The notes under the pieces were generated by a model that worked only from the letters and a program-made list of their open reading frames with translations, was not told where the DNA came from and did no database searches. The position numbers and the translations under genes are program-made. Source: Methanobrevibacter sp. (lineage in GTDB: Archaea > Methanobacteriota > Methanobacteria > Methanobacteriales > Methanobacteriaceae). From it: a DNA stretch of 42,771 nucleotides. Of the stretch, positions 7,150 to 16,435 are shown one piece after another. The stretch covers positions 1-42,771 of the forward strand of contig JAFZMD010000017.1 of the NCBI GenBank assembly GCA_017553445.1. Reading direction: 5' to 3'. Positions within the stretch are counted from its first letter, which is position 1; each line of letters starts with the position of its first letter.

Positions 7150-7941
7150 ATGATAGTTAATGAAGAGTATATTAAAAACGACATGATGTTTCTGGTAAAA
7201 TCAGAAATCAGATTAAAGATACTTACTGAACTGACTGCCAGACCACAAACAATCAGAGAAATCGTTGACAGGACAAAGATGGCTTACAGTTCCGTATCAA
7301 ACAATTTGAACAAACTAGAGCGTAAAAACTATGTAATTAAAGAAAATAGAATTTATACAATAACGCCAATGACAAAACTTTATTTTAACCAGTTGATGGA
7401 TTTTAAGAAAAGCATAGATGTTATAAAGAATTTCGACAGCTTTTGGTATAAGCATGATATATCATTTATTAATAATGAATTAATAGAAAATATAACAGAA
7501 TTATATGAATCAAAGCTAATTGAAACCAATCCTATTGATATATATAAGACACACGACAATATTAAAAAACAGTTAGAGTCTTCCAAAAACATCAGAGGAA
7601 TTGTTCCATATATTCATCCGGATTATCCTTCATTGGTTGAAAATATCTTAAAAAATGAGGGTAAAATTGAGTTAATAATGGAAAAAAACATTTATCATGG
7701 ATTAATATCTCAAATGAACAGAGATTTGAAAAACAAAAGTATTAGAAACGGCTCATTAAATGTCCATGTTCTAAAAGACAATCCCGACATTTACCTATTG
7801 ATTTGTGACGGTTCAATGAATCTGGGACTATTTAAAAACGATGGAAGCTACGATCAAAACAGGATTTTAAACTCAAATGATTCGGAATCTCTAAAATGGG
7901 CCAATGCATTATTTGAAAATATAAAATCAAGAGTGATTTAA
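7150..7941 (+). CDS. winged-helix regulator with DUF1724 (FilR1-type) domain
   Basis: The ATG at 7150 follows GTGAT at 5-bp spacing and is preferred over the TTG at 7114, which has no binding site. The 263-residue protein has an N-terminal winged helix (KSEIRLKILTEL, then IREIVDRTKMAYSSVSNNLNKLERKNYV as the recognition part) and a C-terminal domain with GIVPYIHPDYPSL, typical of the methanogen DUF1724 family related to the methanogenesis regulator FilR1. Such proteins act as DNA-binding dimers; the C-terminal domain is thought to sense a ligand. It is the first of three regulator genes in one operon. Confidence 0.75.
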   Translation: MIVNEEYIKNDMMFLVKSEIRLKILTELTARPQTIREIVDRTKMAYSSVSNNLNKLERKNYVIKENRIYTITPMTKLYFNQLMDFKKSIDVIKNFDSFWYKHDISFINNELIENITELYESKLIETNPIDIYKTHDNIKKQLESSKNIRGIVPYIHPDYPSLVENILKNEGKIELIMEKNIYHGLISQMNRDLKNKSIRNGSLNVHVLKDNPDIYLLICDGSMNLGLFKNDGSYDQNRILNSNDSESLKWANALFENIKSRVI

Positions 7942-8748
7942 ATGAGCGCTAATGCTATGGATAACCGCCAAACACAGGAATTCAAAAATGTCAAATACCT
8001 TCTTACATCCTCTATGCGCACATTAATCCTAGTTGTACTTTATAATGACAGGAAAAATCTGAACGAAATAAGGGATGAATTAAAAAAACCGTCTGCAACA
8101 ATATTGCACGGATTGAAAGAACTGGAGGAGAATAATCTGCTTAAAAAAGACAAAAAATATTATGAATTAACATCAAACGGATATTTGCTTGCAACAAACA
8201 TTATTAAACTAATTGATAACTGGTATGCGCTTGAAAAAAACAAATATTTCTGGAATGATCACAACTTAAGTGGAATTCCAGAAAATCTGCTAAACAAACT
8301 ATATCTCTTGAAAGATGCCGAGTTTTTTTCATCAACAACAAGCGATTTATCAAATGCCTTTAACAAATACATTGAACTAATATCAACAACAACAGAACTT
8401 ACCATAATGCTACCGATATACTCGGAAAATCATTTAAAGTACCTAATAAAACTATTAAAAAACGGAAATTTAAAACAGTTAACCCTTCTAGTAAATACAG
8501 AAATATTTCGAACAATGAAAAGGAGCAGGTATTTAAAAAAATCATTACTTGAAAATGAAAACGTAAACATCATTGAAACAAGCGAAAACTTTAAAATATT
8601 CTTAACTTTCTGCAGAGATTTTATGACATTGACCCTGTTTTTCAAAGACGGTCATTACGATGATTCCCAAATCATCATAGACAAACACAAAAGTGCCATA
8701 AAATGGAGTGAAGAGTTATTTAAATACTATGCGAGGATGATAGAATGA
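7942..8748 (+). CDS. second winged-helix DUF1724-type regulator
   Basis: A 268-residue paralogue of the preceding gene. Its ATG follows directly on the previous TAA, and GTGAT just before serves as binding site, so the two are translationally coupled. The N-terminal domain (SSMRTLILVVL, LNEIRDELKKPSATILHGLKELEENNLL) is a winged helix. The rest aligns in layout with the first protein, including an IMLPIYSENHLKYLIKLL segment in the sensor-like domain and a KSAIKWSEELF end. The two sequences are clearly diverged from each other, which suggests an old duplication with different ligands or operators. Target genes are unknown. Confidence 0.7.
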   Translation: MSANAMDNRQTQEFKNVKYLLTSSMRTLILVVLYNDRKNLNEIRDELKKPSATILHGLKELEENNLLKKDKKYYELTSNGYLLATNIIKLIDNWYALEKNKYFWNDHNLSGIPENLLNKLYLLKDAEFFSSTTSDLSNAFNKYIELISTTTELTIMLPIYSENHLKYLIKLLKNGNLKQLTLLVNTEIFRTMKRSRYLKKSLLENENVNIIETSENFKIFLTFCRDFMTLTLFFKDGHYDDSQIIIDKHKSAIKWSEELFKYYARMIE

Positions 8749-9029
8749 TAAATAATACAAAAAATACTTTAATATTTCTTTTATTGCAAAGAAAAGGAGG
8801 TAAAACATCAGCCAGAATAATAGAAAAACTTTTGATTAGACCATACAATTCAAATCAAATGGCGAAAACACTGAATGTTAGTTACAATACAGCCCATTAC
8901 CACTTTCAATTAATGGTGAAAAACAATTTGATTGAAAAAAAGGAAACAAAATACGGTACTTTCTATGTAGCAACAGAAAAACTAATAAACGAAAAAGATT
9001 CATTTGAAGAAATAAAAAAATTATTATAA
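8745..9029 (+). CDS. small ArsR-like winged-helix protein
   Basis: A 94-residue protein that is almost only a winged helix: RIIEKLLIRPYNSNQMAKTL, then the recognition helix NVSYNTAHYHFQLMVKNNLI and a wing ending in KYGTFYVAT. It overlaps the previous gene by 4 bp (ATGA), with GAGG upstream inside that gene as binding site, so it is the third cistron of the regulator operon. No metal-binding cysteines are present, so it is not a classic ArsR metal sensor. Confidence 0.7.
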   Translation: MINNTKNTLIFLLLQRKGGKTSARIIEKLLIRPYNSNQMAKTLNVSYNTAHYHFQLMVKNNLIEKKETKYGTFYVATEKLINEKDSFEEIKKLL

Positions 9030-9075
9030 ATTAATAATTAAAAAATAATATTATAATAATGGATTAGGTGATTTG

Positions 9076-9579
9076 ATGGGAAGCGAAACAACAAAAGAAC
9101 ACCAAAACGAATCTTCAAAAAATATCACATGCGGGATTATCACATTAAGTGACAGCAGAAACATAAACGAAGATTTATCCGGAGACTACATTGAAGACGA
9201 AATAAAAAAGAGATATACATTAAAATCAAGACAAATTATAAAAGACGAACAATCCGCTCTTATAGACACTATTGAAGAAATGATTAAGGAAAACATTGAT
9301 GTCATATTAACAAATGGTGGAACCGGCCTCAGCGAAAGAGACATTACTGTTGAAAGTGTTGAAGAGCTATTTGATAAAAAAATTGATGGGTTTGGTGAGA
9401 TTTTTAGGCATCAATCTTATATTGAGATTGGTTCAGGGGCACTGCTTTCACGTGCAACAGCAGGTGTTTATAAAAAATGTTGTATCTTTTCCATGCCGGG
9501 ATCACCTAATGCGGTTAAAACCGCAATAAACATAATTATTGATGAACTGCCACATATTGTTCATCACGCTCAAAAATAA
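9076..9579 (+). CDS. moaB: MoaB/MogA-type molybdopterin adenylyltransferase
   Basis: The ATG at 9076 is preferred over the TTG at 9073, with AGGTGAT just upstream. The 167-residue protein has the molybdenum-cofactor-binding fold: CGIITLSDSR at the start, TNGGTGLSERDITVESV (the GGTG signature loop) in the middle, and FSMPGSPNAVKTA near the end. Family members adenylylate molybdopterin before metal insertion; in methanogens the product serves tungsten- or molybdenum-dependent formylmethanofuran and formate dehydrogenases. It follows the regulator genes on the same strand after 46 bp of AT-rich spacer, so it could be co-transcribed or have its own promoter. A strong terminator follows. Confidence 0.85.
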   Translation: MGSETTKEHQNESSKNITCGIITLSDSRNINEDLSGDYIEDEIKKRYTLKSRQIIKDEQSALIDTIEEMIKENIDVILTNGGTGLSERDITVESVEELFDKKIDGFGEIFRHQSYIEIGSGALLSRATAGVYKKCCIFSMPGSPNAVKTAINIIIDELPHIVHHAQK

Positions 9580-9588
9580 ACTTTTTTA

Positions 9589-9618
9589 GATGGATTTAAT
9601 CCATCACTTTCTTTTTTT
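9589..9618 (+). terminator. terminator after moaB
   Basis: GATGGAT (9589-9595) pairs with ATCCATC (9599-9605) over a TTA loop; a run of seven T follows at 9612-9618. It lies 10 bp after the moaB stop. Confidence 0.75.
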
Positions 9619-9732
9619 AATGGTTGCATTACATTACATTATTTAAAAAAATTAAGCTAAAATAAGAATTATGCGAACTTAATTTTATGTTTAAAAGCAC
9701 TATTGCCCTAATTAGTAATATTGTAGGGATTT

Positions 9733-9770
9733 AAAAAAATAAGAAAGTTAAAGAAATTGAATTCTTTAAC
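9733..9770 (-). terminator. terminator of the first adhesin-like gene, overlapping its stop
   Basis: The nine-base arms 9747-9755 (GTTAAAGAA) and 9762-9770 (TTCTTTAAC) pair over a six-base loop. On the minus strand the hairpin contains the TAA stop and is followed by TTTCTTATTTTTTT. The same arms recur at the ends of the next two adhesin genes. Confidence 0.75.
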
Positions 9771-12700
9771 CTGAAATTGTAACTTTGTTTGCCGCATTCA
9801 AACCGTTATAGGAAGAGGTTATGATGTATTCACCAGCAATTAAGTTAATGTTTAACCTGGCAACACCATCAGCACCAGTGGCTTTCTTATAGAACACACC
9901 ATTGATGTTGAATGTTACGCTTTGTCCAGCATAAGGTTTTCCCTGACCGTCCAAAATCTTTGCCTCGAATTTGGATCCGTCCCTATAAGACATTTTTAAG
10001 TCCTTAGTTTCCAAAACAGACAGTACTGTAATATTATTTGATGCCCTTAAACCGTTATACTCTGCAGTGACTATGTATGTTTGTGGCGGCAAGTTTATAT
10101 TCAAAGCCATATAGCCGGAAGCATTAGTGGTTCTAGTATAGAAAACACCATTAATATTTAATTTTACTTCAACACCCTGACCAACAGGCTTTCCGTCATC
10201 GCCAAGTATTCTTAAAGTGTATTTGGATGCATTTTTGTAGTACTTTGTCAAATCATGGTTTTCAACAATAGACGGTAATACCTTGATTACATTTGTATAT
10301 TTTTCCGTTGAATTCGGATTTTCTGCAGTGATAATGTAGGTTCCCGGGTTTAAGTTGATGTTCATCCTTGCAACACCGCTGGCATTGGTAGTTCTGGTGT
10401 AGAAAACACCATTAATATTGAAACTAACATCAGTATTTTTCATAAGATTGCCTTTGGTATCTACAAACTCCGCATAGTATTGCGTAGCGTTTCTAAAGAT
10501 TTTAGTCATGTCATTACCTGAAACTGTAGATTTAACTGTAATTGTTGATTGGGCCTTAATTCCATTATATTCGCTGGTTACATTATAAACCCCACTGTTT
10601 AAGTTAATGGCCATAGATGCCTGACCATTAGCGTCGGTTTTTCTAGTTGAAATAACTCCGTTAACGGTAATGGAGACGTTTTTTCCCACCACAGGTTTAT
10701 TATCATCAGTAACTGTTATAACAAACCTTTCAGGCCCACGATAATACTTGGTTAAATCTGGAGCACTTATATAGATTTTAACATCATCAACACTGAATTC
10801 GACTGAATAGGAAGTGGATGGCTTATGATTAACATCCCCTTTATAAGTAGCCTTTGCATCATAAGATCCAACAGCCAGATTATTTAAAGTATAAGATGCC
10901 CTAGAATCACTGACCTTAACAGTTTGGTTTTTGCCATTAACAGTAAATACAATATCGCCATTTGTTGCGGGACTGACCGCAGCAGTTAATGTAACTGAAT
11001 TATAGGTGTTTTTATATGCATACAGTGCAGTTTTAGTAGCTGCCAGATTAACAGTAACCTTAGAATCAGTAAAAACATTCAAATAACTTGCAACAGCATC
11101 ATAAGTTCCTGCATTCAGATTAATGGCCAGTGCCGCCTTACCTTCACTATCTGTAGTTTTTGTATAGTCAATGCCATTAAGGTTAATGTTTACATCAGCA
11201 CCAGCAACAGGAGAACCCCTTTCGGTTAAAGTAACTTCCAGACATTGAGGACCCCCGTATTCTTTAGTAACATCAGGAACTTCCAGATTGACATATGATT
11301 CAATAGTTAGCGGAATAATAAATTGTGAAGGATAATATTCCGCATTTCCGGAATATATGATTTTGGCATCATAAGTGCCCGGTGAAAGACCTGTGATATT
11401 GACTTGAGCTTCTCCGGAAGTTAAAACTGCATCAAAAGTTTTATCTTTGATTTTTACGGAGACATTTCCAGTATATTCGCTGAGATAACCTGAAGGTACC
11501 GCCTTAATTTCTAAAGTATTATTCTCAATAAAGGAAACTCCGCCGCCATAATCATAAGGAAGATTATTTTCAAAAATGCAGTCGGATACATTTGAATTAT
11601 AATTTTTTGAATAATGTGAAGCGATTGCAGTATTGAAATAAATAGCTCCCGCACCATCATTAGCGGAATTATCTATAAATTCACAATTTTTCACATTATT
11701 AAAACAGTAATCATTAAAATACAATGCCCCTGCAGTTCCACCCATATTATTGATGAAACTGGAATTAGTAATTTTGTTATAACCTGAATTTAAATAAACG
11801 GCACCTGCAGTACCGACACTATTATTTTTGAAAGTACAGTTATCCACTGACCCGTACTCTCCATTCAATTGGAGAACACCTCCATAATCACCAGTATTTT
11901 TAATAAAATTGGAATTTTTTATCAGCCCGTTATTTCCATTCCACAATAAGGTCCGTGAAGTGGAATTGCCTGCATTATTATTTATAAAATTACAATTGTT
12001 TAAAACACCATAATTAGCATAACTAGTCCAAACGACCAATGTCTTTGTGAAATTGGAGTTTTCCAAAGTACCATGCTCACCTTCCCAATATAAAGGATCG
12101 GTATTAGTATCAAATTGGGAATTTAAAAGTTTTCCGTCATCTCCTTCCCAATCAACAACACCAAAAGCACTGTTTCGGACATTATTATTAAAAGAGGAAT
12201 TATTTAAAATACCATTATTACCCTGCCAAAAAACAGCTGCACCATATCTGTTTTTTGCATAATTGTTGGTGAAAACGCAATCGGATAATGTACCATAATT
12301 TCCTGCCCAATAAACTGCACCACCATTAAACTCCGCCTGATTATCATAGAAATTACAACTGGATAATGTGCCGTAATCGCCTTCCCAATAAATGGCGCCT
12401 GCATTTTGTGAATTGCAGTTTTTAAATTTTAGATTCTTTATCACCACATTATCTGAATATACATTTAAAACGCTGGAATATGTTCCACCGCCAACATATC
12501 CCCTGCCATTAAACGTATGGTAATTCCCATCAATTGTCAAAGTTTTATTGATTGATATCTTATTGCCGTCTGAAAGATAATCATTTTCAAGAATTATTGT
12601 AGAACCTTCCGGAGCATTATCAATCTTTTTCTGCAATGCCCTGAAAGTTCCATCATCAACATCACCAATTTCATCTTCAATTGAAGATACACTTAATGTA

Positions 12701-12828
12701 TCCCCATCACTAACCAGAACGTTTGTATCATCATTTATTGTTTGATTTAAATCCTGTGTTGCCGATACACAAGAAACAGAAACGATAAATAAAATCAAAC
12801 AAATTAAAATTAAAAGCTTTCCTTTCAT
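9766..12828 (-). CDS. large adhesin-like surface protein A
   Basis: A 1020-residue secreted protein. Residues 1 to about 23 form a signal peptide (LLILICLILFIVSVSCVSA). About residues 55-440 look like a parallel beta-helix (pectin-lyase-like fold), with stacked units around NCxFxNN and repeated WEGDYGTL-type segments. From about residue 515 to the end come Ig-like modules of about 80-85 residues, five of one type (each with NINGVFYTRTTNASG- or DLTKYY-like motifs) and one Big3-type domain. No cell-wall or membrane anchor is visible at the C-terminus, so attachment is unexplained. Such proteins are thought to mediate adhesion in gut Methanobrevibacter. It has its own promoter and terminator. 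Confidence 0.8.
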   Translation of the reverse strand: MKGKLLILICLILFIVSVSCVSATQDLNQTINDDTNVLVSDGDTLSVSSIEDEIGDVDDGTFRALQKKIDNAPEGSTIILENDYLSDGNKISINKTLTIDGNYHTFNGRGYVGGGTYSSVLNVYSDNVVIKNLKFKNCNSQNAGAIYWEGDYGTLSSCNFYDNQAEFNGGAVYWAGNYGTLSDCVFTNNYAKNRYGAAVFWQGNNGILNNSSFNNNVRNSAFGVVDWEGDDGKLLNSQFDTNTDPLYWEGEHGTLENSNFTKTLVVWTSYANYGVLNNCNFINNNAGNSTSRTLLWNGNNGLIKNSNFIKNTGDYGGVLQLNGEYGSVDNCTFKNNSVGTAGAVYLNSGYNKITNSSFINNMGGTAGALYFNDYCFNNVKNCEFIDNSANDGAGAIYFNTAIASHYSKNYNSNVSDCIFENNLPYDYGGGVSFIENNTLEIKAVPSGYLSEYTGNVSVKIKDKTFDAVLTSGEAQVNITGLSPGTYDAKIIYSGNAEYYPSQFIIPLTIESYVNLEVPDVTKEYGGPQCLEVTLTERGSPVAGADVNINLNGIDYTKTTDSEGKAALAINLNAGTYDAVASYLNVFTDSKVTVNLAATKTALYAYKNTYNSVTLTAAVSPATNGDIVFTVNGKNQTVKVSDSRASYTLNNLAVGSYDAKATYKGDVNHKPSTSYSVEFSVDDVKIYISAPDLTKYYRGPERFVITVTDDNKPVVGKNVSITVNGVISTRKTDANGQASMAINLNSGVYNVTSEYNGIKAQSTITVKSTVSGNDMTKIFRNATQYYAEFVDTKGNLMKNTDVSFNINGVFYTRTTNASGVARMNINLNPGTYIITAENPNSTEKYTNVIKVLPSIVENHDLTKYYKNASKYTLRILGDDGKPVGQGVEVKLNINGVFYTRTTNASGYMALNINLPPQTYIVTAEYNGLRASNNITVLSVLETKDLKMSYRDGSKFEAKILDGQGKPYAGQSVTFNINGVFYKKATGADGVARLNINLIAGEYIITSSYNGLNAANKVTISG

Positions 12829-12897
12829 GATTTTTCTCCCATTTTAAACTATTTTTACAGAATAGCTGCCTAAAATATAGATAAAGCTTTATCAAAA

Positions 12898-13004
12898 GAT
12901 GTATAAATATATGGTGATTTTAAGCATAATATGGGCTTTTTTTAAAAAAATTTTAAAAATAAAAGCATGAATAATGCATTTTATAAAAATAGTGAATCAT
13001 ATTC
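12898..13004 (-). promoter_or_regulatory. promoter module of adhesin A
   Basis: The 15-bp block GATGTATAAATATAT (12898-12912, plus-strand reading) includes the TATA box, 70 bp before the start codon. The upstream element GAATCATATTC lies at 12994-13004, its left end exactly 96 bp from that of the TATA block. Both parts and the spacing recur before adhesins B and C. Confidence 0.65.
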
Positions 13005-13017
13005 AAAAAAATAGGAA

Positions 13018-13041
13018 GTTAAAGAAATTGAATTCTTTAAC
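13018..13041 (-). terminator. terminator of adhesin B, overlapping its stop
   Basis: Arms 13018-13026 and 13033-13041 are identical to those after adhesin A and contain the TAA stop. The minus strand continues with TTCCTATTTTTTTG. Confidence 0.75.
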
Positions 13042-16000
13042 TTGAAATTGTAACTTTGTTTGCCGCATTCAAACCGTTATAAGTTGATGTTATGATGTAT
13101 TCACCGGAAATTAAATTAATGGTTAAGCGGGCAACACCATCATCACCAGTGGTTTTTTGATAGAAGATACCATTGATGTTAAATGTTACAGATTGACCCA
13201 CATAAGGTTTTCCCTGACCGTCTAAAATCTTTGCCTCGAACTTGGATCCATCTTTGTATTTCATTGATAAATCATTAGTTTCCAAAACAGATAGTACAGT
13301 AATGGTGTTTGATGCCCTTAAACCGTTATACTCTGCAGTAACTGTATATTTTCCTGGTGGCAGGTTGATGTTCATGCTCATGTATCCTGAAGCATTTGTT
13401 TTTCTTTCATAGAATACTCCATTAATGTTTAACTTAACAACAACACCTTCACCGACAGGCTTTCCATCATCTCCGATGATTCTTAAAGTGTATTTGGACT
13501 CATTTCTGTAGTACTTTGTCAAATCATAATTCTCTACGATAGAGGGTAATACCTTGATTACATTGGTGTATTTTTCCGTGGAATTAGGATTTTCTGCAGT
13601 GATAACATAACCCTCAGGTTTTGGAGGTAAATTGATATTCATTTTTGCAACACCTTCATCATCAGTAGTTCTGGTGTAGAAAATACCGTTAATGTTGAAT
13701 TTAACGTCAGTATTTTTCATCAGATTGCCTTTGGTATCTACAAATTTTGCATAGTACTGTGTTCCGTTTCTAAAGATTTTTGTAACATCACTACCTGAAA
13801 CAGTAGATTTAACCGTGATTGTTGAGTCCACTTTAATGCCCTCAAATTCACTAGTTACTTTATAAACGCCACCGTTCAGGTTAATTGCCATTGATGCCTG
13901 ACCCTTTTCATCAGTAGTTCTCGTGTAAGGCTTACCATTAAGAGTAATTGTTACATCTTTACCGACAACAGGTACATTGTTTTCTTTAACGGTTACAACA
14001 AACTTTTCAGGTCCATGATAATACTTAGTTAAGTCCGGTGCACTAACATCAATTTTTACATCCTCAACAGTGAATTTTACTGAACCGGAAGCGGATGATT
14101 TATGATTAACATCACCATTATAAGTAGCTTTAGCCTCATAAGATCCCACAGCCAAATTATTTAAAGTGTAGGTTGCCTTAGCATCAGAGACTTTGCTTGC
14201 AGGATAATCCTTTCCGTTGACATTAAACACCACATTACCCGTAGCAGTAGATGGGCTGACCGTAGCAGCAAGTGTAACTGAATTATGGCTGTTTTTAGTT
14301 GAAGATAAAGTAGTTTTAGTAGTCAACTGATTGACAGTGACCTTAGCAGTAGTGGAAATATCCTTATAAGTCACTGTAGCAGGATAAGTGCCCGCAGGCA
14401 GATTAATCGCCATTGAAGCCTGGCCATTACTGTCAGTAGTTTTAGGATAATCAACACCATTAAGGTTAATGTTTATGTTTGCACCCCCAATTGGCTTACC
14501 GCTTTCAGTTAAAGTAGCAACCAAACGTTCAGGACCACCATAATTTTTAGTGACATCAGGAACGTTTAAAACAGTGGATGAGATGATAGGTACTGGAATA
14601 GTGAATTTTGAAGTGGATTTGTCACTTTCACCAGAACAATATATTGTGGCATCATGAATACCTCCAGATAAACCATTTAAATCAAATGATACTGTACCCG
14701 CATCATTCAAAGAATTTTTAAATGTTTTACCTGCAATATCTACAGTAACAGTTCCCTCAAGGAAATGTCCATCATAATATCCATGAACGATTAAAATATT
14801 ATCTTTTATATTTATTCCTTCAGAATACAAATTGGAAAGGTTTTGTTCAATTTTAAGGTTGGATATTTTAGAAGTTAAATCAATTTTATTATAAATCAAT
14901 CCAAGAGACTCATCAAAATCAATCATTTCCCCACTCCAACATGAATTATTTACAAAATAACAATTATCAATATAATTGAATGCATAATCAAAATCACCAA
15001 TAGCACCCCCGTAGGAATTAGCATGATTTTTTATGAAATTACATTCATTTATTATGGTATTTACACATTCATGATAATATAAAGCTCCACCGTATGATGC
15101 GCTATTTTCTACAAAATTTAGTGAATGGAACACATGATTTTGACCTTTAAGGTAAATAGCCCCCGCAACTCCTGCAGAATTATGGGTGAAATTTGAATTT
15201 GTTAAACTAACTTCAGAATCTGATGATAAATACACCGCACCACCAAAAGAAGCAGTGTTATTGATAAATTTACAGTTATATATTTCGGAACCTCCATTTA
15301 AAAGAATAGCTCCTCCCCTATATCCATTATTACCTATAAAAATACAATCTTCTATTTTTGTTTCTCCGGCTGAAGAAATAGCACCACCATCTCCACGATT
15401 ATCCGGATATGCGTCATTATTTATGAAAGTGGATTTTTTCACAATAACTTTTCCCCATCCAGATACACCACAGGTATTATTACGGAATATTGAATTCTCA
15501 ACAGTTAAATCATTATTTGAATAAATTGGAACAGCATAATCATTATTATAAAATGAGCAATCCCTTGCAATAACATTTTTTGCAGAAATTACTGTTGATG
15601 CAGCATAACCTGAATTTGAACTTCCTGAATTTTTAGTAAAAGTACAACTGTTTATTGTAACATCCGCAGTTGAATAAATTGCCGCACCATAACCATCCTG
15701 AATATAACAGTTTGTAAACATACAATTGTTTAAAACCAGATTTCTCTCACTGTATATGGCTCCACCATTATAAGAGCCCGCTTCACTGTAATGGCCAGTT
15801 GTATATGCATTAGCAAAATTGATATCGTTTAAAACAACATTACTTGAAGTAACATAAAAAACCCTACTTTGCCCATAATAGTTACCATCAACGTCAATTG
15901 TATGGCCATTACCATTAATGGTTAATGCTTTATTAATTGTTATTTTATTTGGATCAGATTCCTCCCTATAATAATCATTTTCTAAATATATTGTAGAACC

Positions 16001-16222
16001 GCTAGAAGCACTGTTTATCTTTTCCTGCAATGCTGTAAAAGTTCCGTCATCCTTTGCACCGATTTCATCATCATTTAAAGATACGCTTAAGGTATCATCA
16101 CTAACGACCAAATCGCCAGCACCATCATCAATTGTCTGATTTAAATCTTCCGTGGCTGATACAGCAGATATAGAAACGATGAATAAAATCAGACCGATTA
16201 AAATTAAAAATTTTCTATTCAT
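13037..16222 (-). CDS. large adhesin-like surface protein B
   Basis: A 1061-residue paralogue of protein A. A signal peptide (ILIGLILFIVSISAVSA) is followed by DLNQTIDDGAGDLV, then a beta-helix region (about residues 60-470) made of units such as NCxFxNNxASxGGAVY. The Ig-like array starts near residue 560 with VPDVTKNYGGPERL and runs to the C-terminal KVTISS, in the same module order as in A: one VPDVTK module, one Big3-type, then four more. The last modules are almost identical to those of C, while the beta-helix differs, a sign of recombination or selection acting on the exposed tip. The ribosome binding site is GAGGT, 8 bp before the ATG. No anchor is visible. Confidence 0.8.
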   Translation of the reverse strand: MNRKFLILIGLILFIVSISAVSATEDLNQTIDDGAGDLVVSDDTLSVSLNDDEIGAKDDGTFTALQEKINSASSGSTIYLENDYYREESDPNKITINKALTINGNGHTIDVDGNYYGQSRVFYVTSSNVVLNDINFANAYTTGHYSEAGSYNGGAIYSERNLVLNNCMFTNCYIQDGYGAAIYSTADVTINSCTFTKNSGSSNSGYAASTVISAKNVIARDCSFYNNDYAVPIYSNNDLTVENSIFRNNTCGVSGWGKVIVKKSTFINNDAYPDNRGDGGAISSAGETKIEDCIFIGNNGYRGGAILLNGGSEIYNCKFINNTASFGGAVYLSSDSEVSLTNSNFTHNSAGVAGAIYLKGQNHVFHSLNFVENSASYGGALYYHECVNTIINECNFIKNHANSYGGAIGDFDYAFNYIDNCYFVNNSCWSGEMIDFDESLGLIYNKIDLTSKISNLKIEQNLSNLYSEGINIKDNILIVHGYYDGHFLEGTVTVDIAGKTFKNSLNDAGTVSFDLNGLSGGIHDATIYCSGESDKSTSKFTIPVPIISSTVLNVPDVTKNYGGPERLVATLTESGKPIGGANININLNGVDYPKTTDSNGQASMAINLPAGTYPATVTYKDISTTAKVTVNQLTTKTTLSSTKNSHNSVTLAATVSPSTATGNVVFNVNGKDYPASKVSDAKATYTLNNLAVGSYEAKATYNGDVNHKSSASGSVKFTVEDVKIDVSAPDLTKYYHGPEKFVVTVKENNVPVVGKDVTITLNGKPYTRTTDEKGQASMAINLNGGVYKVTSEFEGIKVDSTITVKSTVSGSDVTKIFRNGTQYYAKFVDTKGNLMKNTDVKFNINGIFYTRTTDDEGVAKMNINLPPKPEGYVITAENPNSTEKYTNVIKVLPSIVENYDLTKYYRNESKYTLRIIGDDGKPVGEGVVVKLNINGVFYERKTNASGYMSMNINLPPGKYTVTAEYNGLRASNTITVLSVLETNDLSMKYKDGSKFEAKILDGQGKPYVGQSVTFNINGIFYQKTTGDDGVARLTINLISGEYIITSTYNGLNAANKVTISS

Positions 16223-16291
16223 ATTTTTACCTCATTTTAAGCCGTTTTTCTCAAATAAAAAACCTAAAATATAGTTAAAGTTTTATTAAAA

Positions 16292-16398
16292 GATGTATAA
16301 ATATATAGTGATTTTAAACAAAATAGATGCATTTTCTCAAAAAAACTAATAAATAACAACAGAATTAATAAATTTTAAAAAAATAGTGAATAGTATTC
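16292..16398 (-). promoter_or_regulatory. promoter module of adhesin B
   Basis: The TATA block GATGTATAAATATAT (16292-16306) lies 70 bp before the start codon. The upstream element GAATAGTATTC lies at 16388-16398, again 96 bp from the TATA block. Confidence 0.65.
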
Positions 16399-16411
16399 AA
16401 AAAAATAGGAA

Positions 16412-16435
16412 GTTAAAGAAATTGAATTCTTTAAC
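16412..16435 (-). terminator. terminator of adhesin C, overlapping its stop
   Basis: Arms 16412-16420 and 16427-16435 match those at 9747 and 13018 and contain the TAA stop. The minus strand continues with TTCCTATTTTTTTG. Confidence 0.75.

Noticed and set aside
9650..9735. CCCTA and TAGGG arms around an AT-rich loop after moaB
   Set aside because: The stem has five bases with a long loop and no T-run, so is too weak to call.
12047..12404. Open frames on both strands inside adhesin A
   Set aside because: They are short, lack binding sites and lie within the beta-helix coding sequence.
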